A program made the translations under genes and the position numbers. Below the pieces are notes generated by a model. The model ran no database searches and was not told the DNA's origin. It saw only the letters and a list, made by a program, of their open reading frames with translations. From Paenibacillus barcinonensis (GTDB taxonomy: Bacteria > Bacillota > Bacilli > Paenibacillales > Paenibacillaceae), in NCBI RefSeq assembly GCF_003217495.1, contig NZ_QJSW01000001.1:124001-188000 (forward strand): DNA of 64,000 nt, read 5' to 3'. Below, in pieces: positions 1 through 8,533 of the stretch; the stretch's first letter is position 1, and every line of letters begins with the position of its first letter.

Positions 1-262
1 CGCCTGCATCTCCCTTACCCAGAATCAGCTTGGTCGTCGAGATATTCAGTGCCAGTCGGAACAAGGTCGTAATCAGCAACAACGCAGGGAAGATCGAAAA
101 CTGCAATGCTTCTTTGCTGTTCATGGCAACAAGCAGTATCATCAAGGCAATGGAAATGTTGACAACGAGCAGCATATCCAGTAACCAGGCCGGGATCGGA
201 AGAATCATCATCAACACTATGCCGATAATACTCGCAAGGACAGCTAAATCTTTTGTTTTCAA
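1..262 (-). CDS. flhA: Flagellar export gate protein FlhA (N-terminal part, cut by window edge)
   Basis: FlhA is the large membrane component of the flagellar type III export gate and later contacts the ATPase ring and chaperones. Only about 87 N-terminal residues are present. They show two hydrophobic segments followed by a stretch reading FRLALNISTTKLIL, which is typical of the FlhA family. The start is a TTG (260-262) with GGAGG 11 bases upstream; no ATG or GTG fits. It lies 24 bp downstream of flhB, the usual order in Bacillus-type fla/che operons. The rest of the gene continues beyond base 1. Confidence 0.9.
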   Translation of the reverse strand, partial: MKTKDLAVLASIIGIVLMMILPIPAWLLDMLLVVNISIALMILLVAMNSKEALQFSIFPALLLITTLFRLALNISTTKLILGKGDAG

Positions 263-286
263 TGAATGTACGACCTCCGATCCCTT

Positions 287-1369
287 TTATTTCACTCTGC
301 CCTTTAATTTATATACGTAAGCCAGCACTTCAGCTACCGCTTGAAACAAATCGGCCGGTATGGCGTCGCCAATCTCGGCTCTCTGGAACAATGCCCGTGC
401 CAGCGGTTTGTTTTCCATCGTAATCACGCCGTGCTCTTTGGCAATTTCTTTGATACGCAGAGCAACGTAATCCTGACCTTTCGCAATAATCTGCGGGGCC
501 TCCATCTCGGAACCTTCATACTTTAGCGCTACGGCAAAGTGAGTCGGATTCGTGATAATTACGTCGGCATTCGGTACTTCCTGCATCATACGCTGCATAG
601 CCATGCGACGCTGACGCTCCCGAATTTTACCTTTGATCAGCGGATCGCCTTCCATTTTCTTATATTCGTCCTTGATATCCTGCTTGGACATACGTATATT
701 TTTCTCATAGTCAAACTTCTGGTACATATAGTCGAAGATCGCCAGCACAAGCAGTGCAACAGCAATTTTGATACCAAGATTTAATGTAATTGAAGCGGCG
801 AACTGCAGTATAGCGTCCATTGAAAAATGAGATAACGAAGCAATTTCTGCTTGATAACTGGTAATTGTGCTGTACACAAGATAGCCGATAATCGTCATTT
901 TCAGTACAGACTTTGCAAATTCCACAAGTGAACGAAGTGAAAAGATATTTTTAAATCCTTTAATAGGATTTAGCTTCTCCAGCTTAGGCTTTAAGCCCTC
1001 ACCAATTAAAAGAAAACCGACTTGCATGTAATTCACTATTAATGCAATCAATGCTGCACCAAGTAGCACAGGAGCAAGCAGGAGCATCACTTCGATTCCG
1101 TAACGCATCATTAATTCCATTACATTTCCTTCGGTAATCTCCATACTTAGCCGATTGATAAAGATATCCGTAAACAATCTAACCATTCGTTCCTTATAAA
1201 AATCGCTAAACATCATCATGACTAGAAAAGTAAACAGGAGAATCGATGCTCCCGATAACTCCATGCTTTTGACGACTTGGCCCTTTTTCCGTGTATCCTG
1301 CCGTTTTTTCGGAGTAGCCTTCTCTGTCTTCTCCCCTGAAAACAACTGGAGGTCGAGTTGAAATTTCAT
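287..1369 (-). CDS. flhB: Flagellar export switch protein FlhB
   Basis: FlhB is an export gate membrane protein whose cytoplasmic domain cleaves itself and switches export from rod/hook to filament substrates. Four hydrophobic segments fill roughly residues 40-220. The autocleavage motif NPTH is at residues 274-277, and the C-domain ends in a Lys/Arg-rich tail. I chose the ATG at 1369 because GGAGG lies 11 bases upstream and it gives 360 residues, as I recall for B. subtilis FlhB. An upstream ATG at 1396 overlaps the fliR stop but has a poor ribosome site. A soluble paralogue of the C-domain is encoded at 32530-32841. Confidence 0.95.
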   Translation of the reverse strand: MKFQLDLQLFSGEKTEKATPKKRQDTRKKGQVVKSMELSGASILLFTFLVMMMFSDFYKERMVRLFTDIFINRLSMEITEGNVMELMMRYGIEVMLLLAPVLLGAALIALIVNYMQVGFLLIGEGLKPKLEKLNPIKGFKNIFSLRSLVEFAKSVLKMTIIGYLVYSTITSYQAEIASLSHFSMDAILQFAASITLNLGIKIAVALLVLAIFDYMYQKFDYEKNIRMSKQDIKDEYKKMEGDPLIKGKIRERQRRMAMQRMMQEVPNADVIITNPTHFAVALKYEGSEMEAPQIIAKGQDYVALRIKEIAKEHGVITMENKPLARALFQRAEIGDAIPADLFQAVAEVLAYVYKLKGRVK

Positions 1370-1392
1370 GTGAATCCTGTCCTCCGTTTCAC

Positions 1393-2181
1393 TCATACCG
1401 GCCTTTGTCCGATCGTTCCAAGCAGTTTTTCCATCGACCGGAACATCACCTCGAACAATTGGCCAAACACAAAGGCAAAGCTAGGCACCAGCAAAAGCAA
1501 AATCGCAATTCCAACGAGCACTTTAAGCGGCATACCTACAGCAAATACATTAAACTGTGGTGCGGTTTTGGCTAGAAACCCCAGCCCCACATCCGTCAGG
1601 AACAACGCAACAACAATCGGAGCGGCCATCTGGAAAGCAAGCATAAACGATTCTCCCAATGTACGGACAAGAAACTCTGCAACACTTCCATTAGCCAATC
1701 TCAAGAAAAACAAATTGGACAATGGTATCCACCTGTAGCTATACACAATGCCATCCAGCAGATAATGATGACCATTCATGGTCAGAAATAAGAGCACAGC
1801 AAATGCGTATTTAAAGTTACCTGTAAGCGGAGCAGATGCCCCTGTCATCGGATCATATACGTTTGCTATACCAAAACCAATCTGGATATCAATAAATGCC
1901 CCAGCAGTCTGTACGGCTGTCATCAGCAGATAAGCTGTAAATCCAAGTAGCAAACCTATAAGAATTTCTCTGATAACCAGCAAAATGTAGCTCAAATCCG
2001 CTGGAACCGTTTGATGTATGCCAAAAGTCATATATACCGTCAACGTAACAAAGGCGGATATACCTACTTTAAACGATGTGGGCACATTTCGAGCAGAAAA
2101 AACGGGTGCGGTTACAAAAAATGATGCAATTCGACAAAACATAAGCAGAGCAACAGGGAAACTTTGCAATAATGTCTCCAT
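1393..2181 (-). CDS. fliR: Flagellar export gate protein FliR
   Basis: FliR is an integral membrane part of the FliP5-FliQ4-FliR1 export channel in the centre of the basal body. The 262-residue product is very hydrophobic with about six membrane segments. It has the family pattern FxSARNVPTSFKVG in the N-terminal third and QIGFGIANVYDP in the middle. It sits between fliQ (10 bp gap) and flhB, the standard export-gate order. The ribosome site (GGGTAGG) is weak, which suggests translational coupling to fliQ. Confidence 0.95.
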   Translation of the reverse strand: METLLQSFPVALLMFCRIASFFVTAPVFSARNVPTSFKVGISAFVTLTVYMTFGIHQTVPADLSYILLVIREILIGLLLGFTAYLLMTAVQTAGAFIDIQIGFGIANVYDPMTGASAPLTGNFKYAFAVLLFLTMNGHHYLLDGIVYSYRWIPLSNLFFLRLANGSVAEFLVRTLGESFMLAFQMAAPIVVALFLTDVGLGFLAKTAPQFNVFAVGMPLKVLVGIAILLLLVPSFAFVFGQLFEVMFRSMEKLLGTIGQRPV

Positions 2182-2191
2182 CAGCTAAAGC

Positions 2192-2461
2192 CTACCCTAT
2201 GTATCTGTATAAGTTATCGAGTATGTTATACGTAAAATCGACAAGTATGTTCAAAATCCACGGACCAAACATAAGCACCGCCAGCAGTACAGCGATAATT
2301 TTTGGCACAAATGCCAGCGTCTGCTCCTGAATTTGAGTTGTAGCTTGGAAAATACTAATAATGAGTCCTACAACCAGAGCTAGTATAAGCATGGGTGCAC
2401 TGGCCAGCAATGACGTATATACTGCTTTTCCGGCCAGACCGATAATAAATTCCGAAGTCAT
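2192..2461 (-). CDS. fliQ: Flagellar export gate protein FliQ
   Basis: FliQ is an 89-residue helical-hairpin protein that wraps FliP/FliR in the export channel. Two long hydrophobic segments (about 12-40 and 48-78) flank the motif QATTQIQEQTLAFVPK, a hallmark of FliQ/SpaQ proteins. The ATG follows GGAGG by six bases. It lies 25 bp after fliP and 10 bp before fliR. Confidence 0.95.
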   Translation of the reverse strand: MTSEFIIGLAGKAVYTSLLASAPMLILALVVGLIISIFQATTQIQEQTLAFVPKIIAVLLAVLMFGPWILNILVDFTYNILDNLYRYIG

Positions 2462-2486
2462 GACCGTCCTCCTTTAACTCTCCGGT

Positions 2487-3242
2487 TCAAGTGTTAAAAC
2501 TTAGCAACAGTGACTTGACTACCAGATACCATCCGTCTACCAGCACAAAGAGCAGTATTTTGAAGGGCAATGAAATCATGACCGGTGGAAGCATCATCAT
2601 ACCCATAGCCATGAGTGTACTCGCAACAACAATATCAATCACCAGAAACGGAATAAAAATCATAAATCCCATCTGGAATGCTGTTTTAAGCTCACTAATT
2701 GCATAAGCCGGTACCATCACCGTAATCGGAATATCTTTATACGAATTGGGCTTCTCTGTCTGATTGTATTTCATAAACAGCAGGAGATCCTTTTCACGCG
2801 TATGTGTGAACATAAATTTCTTTATCGGATCTGCTGCTTTTTCCAGCGCCTGGGTTTGTGTCAAATCCCCTTTAAGATAAGGCTGCAGTGCAACCTGATT
2901 TATAGAGGAGATAGTAGGCGACATGATGAAAAGTGTCAGAAAAAGTGCAAGACCAACCAAGACCTGATTCGGCGGCATCTGTTGTGTTCCAAGTGAGGTC
3001 CGTACAAAGCCAAGCACGATAACAATTCGTGTAAAACTGGTCATCAGCACCAGCAAGGCAGGCGCAACACTAAGCACAGTAATTAATAAAATAATAGATA
3101 ATGAGCTTGTACTTGGCGCACTTCCGTCACCGTTCCCGATCTGGATATCAATGTTAGGAATCGGCTCGGCAAAAGCCACCGTAACAGATGCCAGACTGAT
3201 AAGTCCTATGAAACAACACGCTAACCAAATCTTTTTCTTCAT
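2487..3242 (-). CDS. fliP: Flagellar export gate protein FliP
   Basis: FliP forms the pentameric core of the export channel. The 251-residue protein starts with a cleavable-looking signal peptide (MKKK followed by a hydrophobic stretch to AFA at about 25), as is typical for FliP. Family motifs include SFTRIVIVL, RTSLGTQQMPPNQVL and, near the C-terminus, GMMMLPPVMISLPFK. Its start overlaps the fliO stop by 4 bp (ATGA), implying coupled translation. Confidence 0.96.
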   Translation of the reverse strand: MKKKIWLACCFIGLISLASVTVAFAEPIPNIDIQIGNGDGSAPSTSSLSIILLITVLSVAPALLVLMTSFTRIVIVLGFVRTSLGTQQMPPNQVLVGLALFLTLFIMSPTISSINQVALQPYLKGDLTQTQALEKAADPIKKFMFTHTREKDLLLFMKYNQTEKPNSYKDIPITVMVPAYAISELKTAFQMGFMIFIPFLVIDIVVASTLMAMGMMMLPPVMISLPFKILLFVLVDGWYLVVKSLLLSFNT

Positions 3243-3781
3243 GAATCCCTCGACCGATCTGTAGTATTGTCTTGATCCAGGAGCTTCTCCATCTTCTCTT
3301 TACGGTTAGGCATCTGCCGAAGTTTGGATTCAAACATCTCATGAAAAGAAGCTGTGTCCTCAATCTCCATTTCCCGAGGCGGCTCTTCTTTACGAAGACG
3401 TTTCGCTAGTTTGGCAATGATAGGCGAAAGGCTCCCTTGCTGTGCAGCAGCATCCTGTTCAAACGAATCAATTATTCGCTTCGCTTCATCCATATCCGAA
3501 ACTTTATCCAGCAGCTGTATGTTTTCGCCCACACCAATCAGATAAACGTTTCCGCCAATCTCGATAATTTGCAGCGACTTGTTTTGTCCCAGACCGACCC
3601 CGCCCATAATACGAATCGTTCCGCTTCGGAACCATTGCTGATTCCTTTTATTGAGGAATCGGATCAAATAAACAATCAGAACCAGGATGACGGCCAGGAC
3701 AACAATCACCCATACAAGCTGTAGATAGTAATTGATTCCTGCGCCAGCTGGTTCTGGAGAATCACCCAGAGCCATCATCAT
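3239..3781 (-). CDS. fliO: FliO/FliZ-family export gate assembly protein
   Basis: FliO-type proteins (called FliZ in B. subtilis) help FliP assemble into the gate. The 180-residue product has one transmembrane segment at about 20-45. A cytoplasmic domain follows with the family pattern IRIMGGVGLGQNKSLQIIEIG and LIGVGENIQLL, then a charged C-terminal tail. It lies 5 bp after cheY and overlaps fliP by 4 bp. The start codon lacks a strong Shine-Dalgarno, so translation is probably coupled to cheY. It appears to lack the N-terminal signal peptide of some orthologues. Confidence 0.88.
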   Translation of the reverse strand: MMMALGDSPEPAGAGINYYLQLVWVIVVLAVILVLIVYLIRFLNKRNQQWFRSGTIRIMGGVGLGQNKSLQIIEIGGNVYLIGVGENIQLLDKVSDMDEAKRIIDSFEQDAAAQQGSLSPIIAKLAKRLRKEEPPREMEIEDTASFHEMFESKLRQMPNRKEKMEKLLDQDNTTDRSRDS

Positions 3782-3786
3782 GTTTA

Positions 3787-4152
3787 TTAAGCGCCCAGTG
3801 TTTTGCTGATCGCTTCGATAACCCGGTCAGATTGGAACGGTTTAACGATGAAGTCTTTCGCACCAGCCTGAATTGCATCAATAACCATTGCTTGCTGGCC
3901 CATCGCAGAGCACATAATTACTTTTGCATTCGCATCAATTTTTTTAATCTCTTTCAATGCGGCGATTCCGTCCATCTCAGGCATCGTAATATCCATTGTG
4001 ATCAGGTCAGGGCGAAGCTCTTTAAACTTTTCAACAGCTTGTGCTCCGTCTGGTGCTTCTCCAACAACCTCATACCCATTTTTGGACAAAATGTCCCGGA
4101 TCATCATTCTCATAAATGCAGCGTCGTCTACGACTAAAATTCGGTTTGCCAT
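3787..4152 (-). CDS. cheY: Chemotaxis response regulator CheY
   Basis: A single-domain receiver (121 residues). When phosphorylated by CheA it binds the FliM/FliY switch and sets flagellar rotation. All receiver landmarks are present: acidic pair D9/D10, phosphoacceptor D54 in LITMDITMPEMDG, S82 in the switch position, and K104 in FIVKPF. There is no output domain. It lies between fliY and fliO, the typical Bacillota position. GGGAGGA precedes the ATG. Confidence 0.96.
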   Translation of the reverse strand: MANRILVVDDAAFMRMMIRDILSKNGYEVVGEAPDGAQAVEKFKELRPDLITMDITMPEMDGIAALKEIKKIDANAKVIMCSAMGQQAMVIDAIQAGAKDFIVKPFQSDRVIEAISKTLGA

Positions 4153-4180
4153 CTTGATTCAAGTCCTCCCTAAATTGTGC

Positions 4181-5482
4181 TTATTGTAATTTTTGAATTC
4201 GGTCCCATTGGCTTACGATATCTATAACACGAACACCAAAGTTCTCGTCGATAACAACAACTTCTCCCTTGGCGATCAATTTGTTATTGACCAAAATATC
4301 GACAGGTTCTCCCGCTAACTTATCCAGTTCGACAATCGAACCTTGTGATAGTTCCAATATATCTTTAATTTGCTTCTGGGTCCTCCCTAATTCTACGGTG
4401 ACTTTAAGGGGAATGTCCATCAATAAATTCAAATTGTTCTCGTCTACCTGACCAAAAGTCCCATTTTGGAAATTTGCAAATTGAACAGGCTGTACATTCA
4501 CATTTCTATTCGGTGCACCACCGTAATGTTGAGGGACACCATAAGGTTGCTCTGGAGGCATTCCATATGGCTGCTGTGGAGGCATTCCGTATGGCTGCTG
4601 TGGGGGCATTCCCATCGGAGCTTGTCCATATCCACCATAATCGGGAACAGGCTGCTGTGGAGCCTGTGGAGGCGCCTCGTGCTGAACTGGCGGCGGTTGC
4701 TGCTCCATAACCGGCGGCGGTGTTGGAGCTGGAGTCGCAACGGGTGCAGGCGCAGGCTCTGGAGTTGAAGCAACAGGTGCACTGGCTGTAGACTCTTGAG
4801 CACCTCCTATCAACATATCCACCATATTTTTAGCGAAATGCACAGGAAGTAGCTGCATCAGATTGGAATCAATCAGATCACCAACTAACAGACGAAACGA
4901 AACTTGAATGAGTGTTTCATCTGGTGGCAGATTGGTGACACCCTCTCCACTTTCCAAGTTGAGAATATCAATCCCTGGAGGCGAAATATTAACAAATCGG
5001 TTAAAGATGGTCGACATCGATGTAGCCGAAGAGCCCATCATCTGATTCATCGCTTCCTGGACCGCACTGATATGAATTTCGTTCAGCTCTTCGTCGGCCG
5101 GATTCCCTTCACCGCCAAGCATCAGATCGGCAATGATCTGTGCATCCCTCTTTTTGATAACCAAAGAGTTAATGCCCTCGAATCCATCAACATAGTTCAC
5201 ATGAACAGCAACATGCGGTTTAGGAAAAGCTTCTTCAAACTGTGTTCGGCTAATAATCGACACTTTAGGTGTTGTAATATCTACCTTGAGACCCAGCAGC
5301 GTAGATAACGCTGTTGCGGCACTGCCAAATGTGATGTTACCAATTTCACCCAAGGCATCCTGTTCAAGCTCTGTCAGAAAATCATCTACCGTCTTCTGAG
5401 CTGGTTCTGAACTGGTTATGGATTCAGATTGCCTGAGTAACGCGTCGATCTCTTCCTGGGATAAGTAATCCTTACTCGTCAA
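4181..5482 (-). CDS. fliY: Flagellar motor switch phosphatase FliY
   Basis: FliY is a Bacillota C-ring protein combining a CheC-like CheY-P phosphatase with a FliN-type SpoA domain. The N-terminus carries the CheY-binding motif LSQEEIDALL. Two CheC-type E-x2-N sites are visible, near residues 46/49 (GEIGNITFG) and 143/146 (QEAMNQMMG). A long Pro/Gln/Gly/Tyr-rich linker follows, then the SpoA domain (LMDIPLKVTVELGRT...GVRVIDI). The TTG at 5482 is preferred: AAGGAG is 9 bases upstream and it overlaps the fliM stop. A TTG at 5506 would add eight residues without a good ribosome site. The linker is longer than in B. subtilis. Confidence 0.94.
   Translation of the reverse strand: MTSKDYLSQEEIDALLRQSESITSSEPAQKTVDDFLTELEQDALGEIGNITFGSAATALSTLLGLKVDITTPKVSIISRTQFEEAFPKPHVAVHVNYVDGFEGINSLVIKKRDAQIIADLMLGGEGNPADEELNEIHISAVQEAMNQMMGSSATSMSTIFNRFVNISPPGIDILNLESGEGVTNLPPDETLIQVSFRLLVGDLIDSNLMQLLPVHFAKNMVDMLIGGAQESTASAPVASTPEPAPAPVATPAPTPPPVMEQQPPPVQHEAPPQAPQQPVPDYGGYGQAPMGMPPQQPYGMPPQQPYGMPPEQPYGVPQHYGGAPNRNVNVQPVQFANFQNGTFGQVDENNLNLLMDIPLKVTVELGRTQKQIKDILELSQGSIVELDKLAGEPVDILVNNKLIAKGEVVVIDENFGVRVIDIVSQWDRIQKLQ
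4545..4616 (-). repeat. Three tandem 24-bp repeats inside fliY linker
   Basis: Three consecutive 24-bp units (4545-4568, 4569-4592, 4593-4616), differing at a few positions, encode an octapeptide of the type PPQQPYGM in the disordered FliY linker. A degenerate further copy lies just below 4545. Such units are prone to copy-number change. Confidence 0.85.
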
Positions 5483-6470
5483 ATTCTTCAACTCCTTCGG
5501 TGACAATTTGATCTATTTGCACAGCCACACGGTCCTTTATCGTCCCCGGACTACCAATGTACTTCAGTCTGTCACCAACTTTGATGGAAAGCCCCTCTTC
5601 TACCGGTTTATTCAGCGTGATCACATCGCCAACCGATAATCCCAAAAATTCTGCAATCGAAATTCTGGATTCGCCAAGCTCGGCTACAATCGGTAATTTG
5701 GCTTTATTCACACGTGATTTCAACGCCTCATATTCCTCCGGAGCTCTTGTTTTCTTCTCCGAAACAAACCACTGATGTGTTGATAACCGGGACATAATAG
5801 GCTCAAGAACGACATGTGGTATACATAAATTGATCATGCCCGTAGTGTCACCAATTTTGGTGCTAAGTGAGATCAAGGCAATCGTCTCATTGGGCGACAC
5901 AATCTGCATAAACTGCGGATTCGTCTCCAGCGCTTCCAATCTTGGCGAAATATCCAGTACCGTTTTCCACGCTTCCTGTAAACTTTCAAAAGCCCGGCTG
6001 AATATACGCTCCATAATTGTCGTTTCAATCTCCGTCATGCTGGCAATTTTAGTCGGAGCACTGCCGGTACCGCCCAGAAGACGATCCAGCATGGCATAAC
6101 CCACATTAGGGTGAACCTCCAGCACCATTCTCCCCTGTAATGGCTCTGCTTCGAAAATGTTCAAAATCGTCATTTTGGGAATAGAACGAATAAACTCATC
6201 ATAAGGCAACTGTTCTACCTGAACGACATTGATCTGAACGAACGTCCGCAGCTGGGCCGAAAAATAAGTGGTGAGAAAGCGCGCAAAGTTCTCGTGTATA
6301 CGAGTCAGGCTTCGAATGTGATCTTTGGAGAAACGCACTGCCCGTTTAAAATCATAGGATCTGATTTTCTTCTGAGTCTCTTCCTTTTTCAGTTCCTCAG
6401 CGTCCATTTCACCTGAAGAAAGGGCTGCTAAAAGGGCGTCAATCTCATTCTGTGATAATACATCCACCAT
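5472..6470 (-). CDS. fliM: Flagellar motor switch protein FliM
   Basis: FliM is the C-ring component that binds CheY-P and contacts FliG. The 332-residue protein begins with the CheY-binding peptide LSQNEIDALLAAL. It continues with the CheC-like middle domain (LLGGTGSAPTKIASMTEIE around residues 130-150) and ends in a SpoA domain. The ATG follows a GGGGGTGAGG ribosome site. Its 3' end overlaps the preferred fliY start by 11 bp. Confidence 0.95.
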   Translation of the reverse strand: MVDVLSQNEIDALLAALSSGEMDAEELKKEETQKKIRSYDFKRAVRFSKDHIRSLTRIHENFARFLTTYFSAQLRTFVQINVVQVEQLPYDEFIRSIPKMTILNIFEAEPLQGRMVLEVHPNVGYAMLDRLLGGTGSAPTKIASMTEIETTIMERIFSRAFESLQEAWKTVLDISPRLEALETNPQFMQIVSPNETIALISLSTKIGDTTGMINLCIPHVVLEPIMSRLSTHQWFVSEKKTRAPEEYEALKSRVNKAKLPIVAELGESRISIAEFLGLSVGDVITLNKPVEEGLSIKVGDRLKYIGSPGTIKDRVAVQIDQIVTEGVEEFDE

Positions 6471-6509
6471 GTCCTCACCCCCTTACAAGTCTACAGCGTG
6501 TTCTGTTCA

Positions 6510-6971
6510 TTACATTGGTGCTATCACAATGTCTGAAATGCTGGTGCTTTTCAAATTTGGCTCAGGCAACGCCTCATTAATTAGACCTGTCAGCTTCTCA
6601 TTGAATTGTTTCATGCCTTTGGCCGTATTCAGTTCCTCAGCCTTGGTATCAGCAAGCGCCTGGATAATAATAGGCTTCACAGTGATGCTTTTAATTTTCT
6701 CAAAATCTTCTTTGGCGGTTTTATCAGATAATTTGAATGAAAAACTAACCATAATAATACGATCTGGATCAGCCAGATTCGTTTTAATCTGTGGCAGCTC
6801 TGACGACACCTCTACAATTTCATCCGCAGTCATCTTTTTTTCTTCAGCTGCTGCCGCCGTATGTGTATTGTCGTTCTTGTCTGGCTGTAACTTGATAACC
6901 ACAAAAACTACGACCACAATAAGTGTGATTGCAAGCAATGCAGTTGCAATCCAGGGCATCATCTTTTTCAT
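6510..6971 (-). CDS. fliL: Flagellar basal body-associated protein FliL
   Basis: FliL is a single-pass membrane protein that surrounds the stator and supports torque. The 153-residue product has a membrane segment at about 6-28, a hydrophilic Asp/Thr/Ala/Lys linker, and the periplasm-side FliL domain (LADPDRIIMVSFSFKLSD...). The ATG overlaps the swrD stop by one base (TGATG) and has GGAGGAG five bases upstream. Confidence 0.92.
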   Translation of the reverse strand: MKKMMPWIATALLAITLIVVVVFVVIKLQPDKNDNTHTAAAAEEKKMTADEIVEVSSELPQIKTNLADPDRIIMVSFSFKLSDKTAKEDFEKIKSITVKPIIIQALADTKAEELNTAKGMKQFNEKLTGLINEALPEPNLKSTSISDIVIAPM

Positions 6972-7192
6972 CAGGACTCCTCCGTTTGCTGCACTTTAAT
7001 CGTGGCCGCCTGAACTCCAATTTCACGGTTGTATTCTTTGATCTTGGAAATCACTTCATCGGCTTTTTCAAGCACAATCAGCCTTTTTCCTGTTACCAGA
7101 GTAATATACGTATCCGGCGTCTCCTCTACAATCTCGACCATCAGCGCATTTAACCACATGGGAGAACCATTTAACCGCGTAACTGAAATCAT
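6971..7192 (-). CDS. swrD: FlbD/SwrD family flagellar protein
   Basis: A small conserved protein of the fla/che operon (FlbD; SwrD in B. subtilis), where it supports motor power for swarming. The family signature MISVTRLNG is at the N-terminus, followed by a compact domain with YITLVTGKRLIV. The ATG at 7192 has a G-rich ribosome site (GGGGGG) upstream. An in-frame TTG at 7207 would add MRGVS and lacks support. The product is 73 residues. Confidence 0.9.
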   Translation of the reverse strand: MISVTRLNGSPMWLNALMVEIVEETPDTYITLVTGKRLIVLEKADEVISKIKEYNREIGVQAATIKVQQTEES

Positions 7193-7252
7193 GCTAACCC
7201 CCCTCAATCAGAGTGGAGGAGCAAGCTCCCCCACCTTTTCATAAATCAGCTA

Positions 7253-8068
7253 TTAACGTTTCAGGTTAACAACCTCTTGAAGCACTTCATCAGACGTTGT
7301 AATGATCCGGGAGTTGGCCTGGAATCCGCGTTGTGCAACAATCATTTCGGTAAACTCACTTGTCAAATCTACATTTGACATCTCAAGCTGACCAGCAATG
7401 ATAGCTCCTGTTCCATTTTCAGTGCTGTTGGCAGTTACTGGATCAAGTGCCCCATCCGGATTGGCATTGGCTGTCATACGGTACAGATTGCCGCCGATTT
7501 TCTCCAGACCCGAAGGGTTGACAACTTTACCAATACCAAGCTGCGCTCCTGCCTGAATTGTTCCGTCAGCCATCGTCTGATTAATCGTTCCGTCCTGTCC
7601 AATCGTAAACGAAACAACATCATCCCCAAGCGTTATGTTTCCTCCACCGTTGTCCAACACGAACAACCCGTCAGAAGTGACCAGGTTGCGTGCAGCATCC
7701 ACATGGAAGTCACCCGCACGAGTCAAATAGGGCACTTCCTGGTCTTCACTCAGACGAACCAGAAAAAAACCATCTCCGTTAATCCGCAGGTCGGTTGGAT
7801 TATTCGTAGTCATTGGACTGCCCGCCAGGTGTAATGTGTCAATGGAACCTACAGAGACGCCTAGACCAATTTGTTTGGCATTGACACCACCGTTTGTATC
7901 ACCCGGAGCAGTTACGCCCGCAGTCGTTTGGCTCATAATGTCCTTGAACATCACTCGGCTTCCCTTAAATCCAACGGTATTTACGTTGGCAATATTATTA
8001 CCAATGACATCTAGTTTGGTTTGAAAACCCCGCATCCCGGAAACGCCTGAGTACATTGATTTCAACAT
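7253..8068 (-). CDS. flgE: Flagellar hook protein FlgE (FlgE/F/G family; often labelled FlgG)
   Basis: This axial protein forms the hook outside the rod. The N-terminus has the flagellar rod/hook signature (LKSMYSGVSGM, then NNIANVNTVGFK). The C-terminus ends in SNVDLTSEFTEMIVAQRGFQ and the helical ending EVVNLKR. At 271 residues it is close to B. subtilis FlgE from the same operon position, which was formerly called FlgG. Many automatic annotations still say FlgG. GGAGG precedes the ATG by 10 bases. A structured spacer separates it from the upstream gene. Confidence 0.88.
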   Translation of the reverse strand: MLKSMYSGVSGMRGFQTKLDVIGNNIANVNTVGFKGSRVMFKDIMSQTTAGVTAPGDTNGGVNAKQIGLGVSVGSIDTLHLAGSPMTTNNPTDLRINGDGFFLVRLSEDQEVPYLTRAGDFHVDAARNLVTSDGLFVLDNGGGNITLGDDVVSFTIGQDGTINQTMADGTIQAGAQLGIGKVVNPSGLEKIGGNLYRMTANANPDGALDPVTANSTENGTGAIIAGQLEMSNVDLTSEFTEMIVAQRGFQANSRIITTSDEVLQEVVNLKR

Positions 8069-8100
8069 TTTACAAAATCCTCCCAGTCTTAATTTGGTTA

Positions 8101-8149
8101 CCGCATCAGTCGGTTAGCGGCATTCCGGCTCCCGAGAAGGGCCAGCCGG
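8101..8149 (-). promoter_or_regulatory. Two GC-rich hairpins in the spacer upstream of flgE
   Basis: Immediately after the stop of the upstream gene lies a hairpin with arms CCGGCT (8125-8130) and AGCCGG (8144-8149), extended by CCC/GGG inside. A second inverted repeat, CCGC (8101-8104) with GCGG (8117-8120), follows it in the transcript. No U-tract follows, so this is not an obvious terminator. It could stabilise or set processing of the hook mRNA. Confidence 0.5.
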
Positions 8150-8533
8150 TTAAGAAATAATTACAGCACTATCAATCTGAGTGAAGACGTTATCTTTCAT
8201 ACTTTCACTGTCCATGGCTGTAACTACGGTGCGATTTTTGACATTGACGATAAAAGCCATATCCTGCATCAAAATCAAAGACTCTTTGGCTCCTTTGGCA
8301 GCAGCCTTGTCCAGTGCCGAGCCAATCTGTTTCATCTGCTCTGATTTCAACTCAATACCACGCTGTTCCAACCGTTTAGCCGCATGATTACTGAGCTTCA
8401 GCAGATTACTTTCCAAAACTTCTGCGAAAGGTTTTGTAGGAGCGTTGGCAATCTCTCCCGTTTGGTTTTTTCGAAGAATCCCGGGAGTAACCCGTCCTGC
8501 ATACAAGTGTCCAACAGTTATGCGATCACTCAT
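8150..8533 (-). CDS. Flagellar operon protein of the TIGR02530 type
   Basis: A 127-residue soluble protein with no signal peptide or membrane segment. Its sequence pattern ([26 protein letters not shown]... followed by [22 protein letters not shown]) and its place between flgD and the hook gene match the conserved flagellar operon family TIGR02530. The function is unknown; a role in hook or rod assembly is inferred from position only. Its start overlaps flgD by 4 bp. Confidence 0.85.
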   Translation of the reverse strand: MSDRITVGHLYAGRVTPGILRKNQTGEIANAPTKPFAEVLESNLLKLSNHAAKRLEQRGIELKSEQMKQIGSALDKAAAKGAKESLILMQDMAFIVNVKNRTVVTAMDSESMKDNVFTQIDSAVIIS

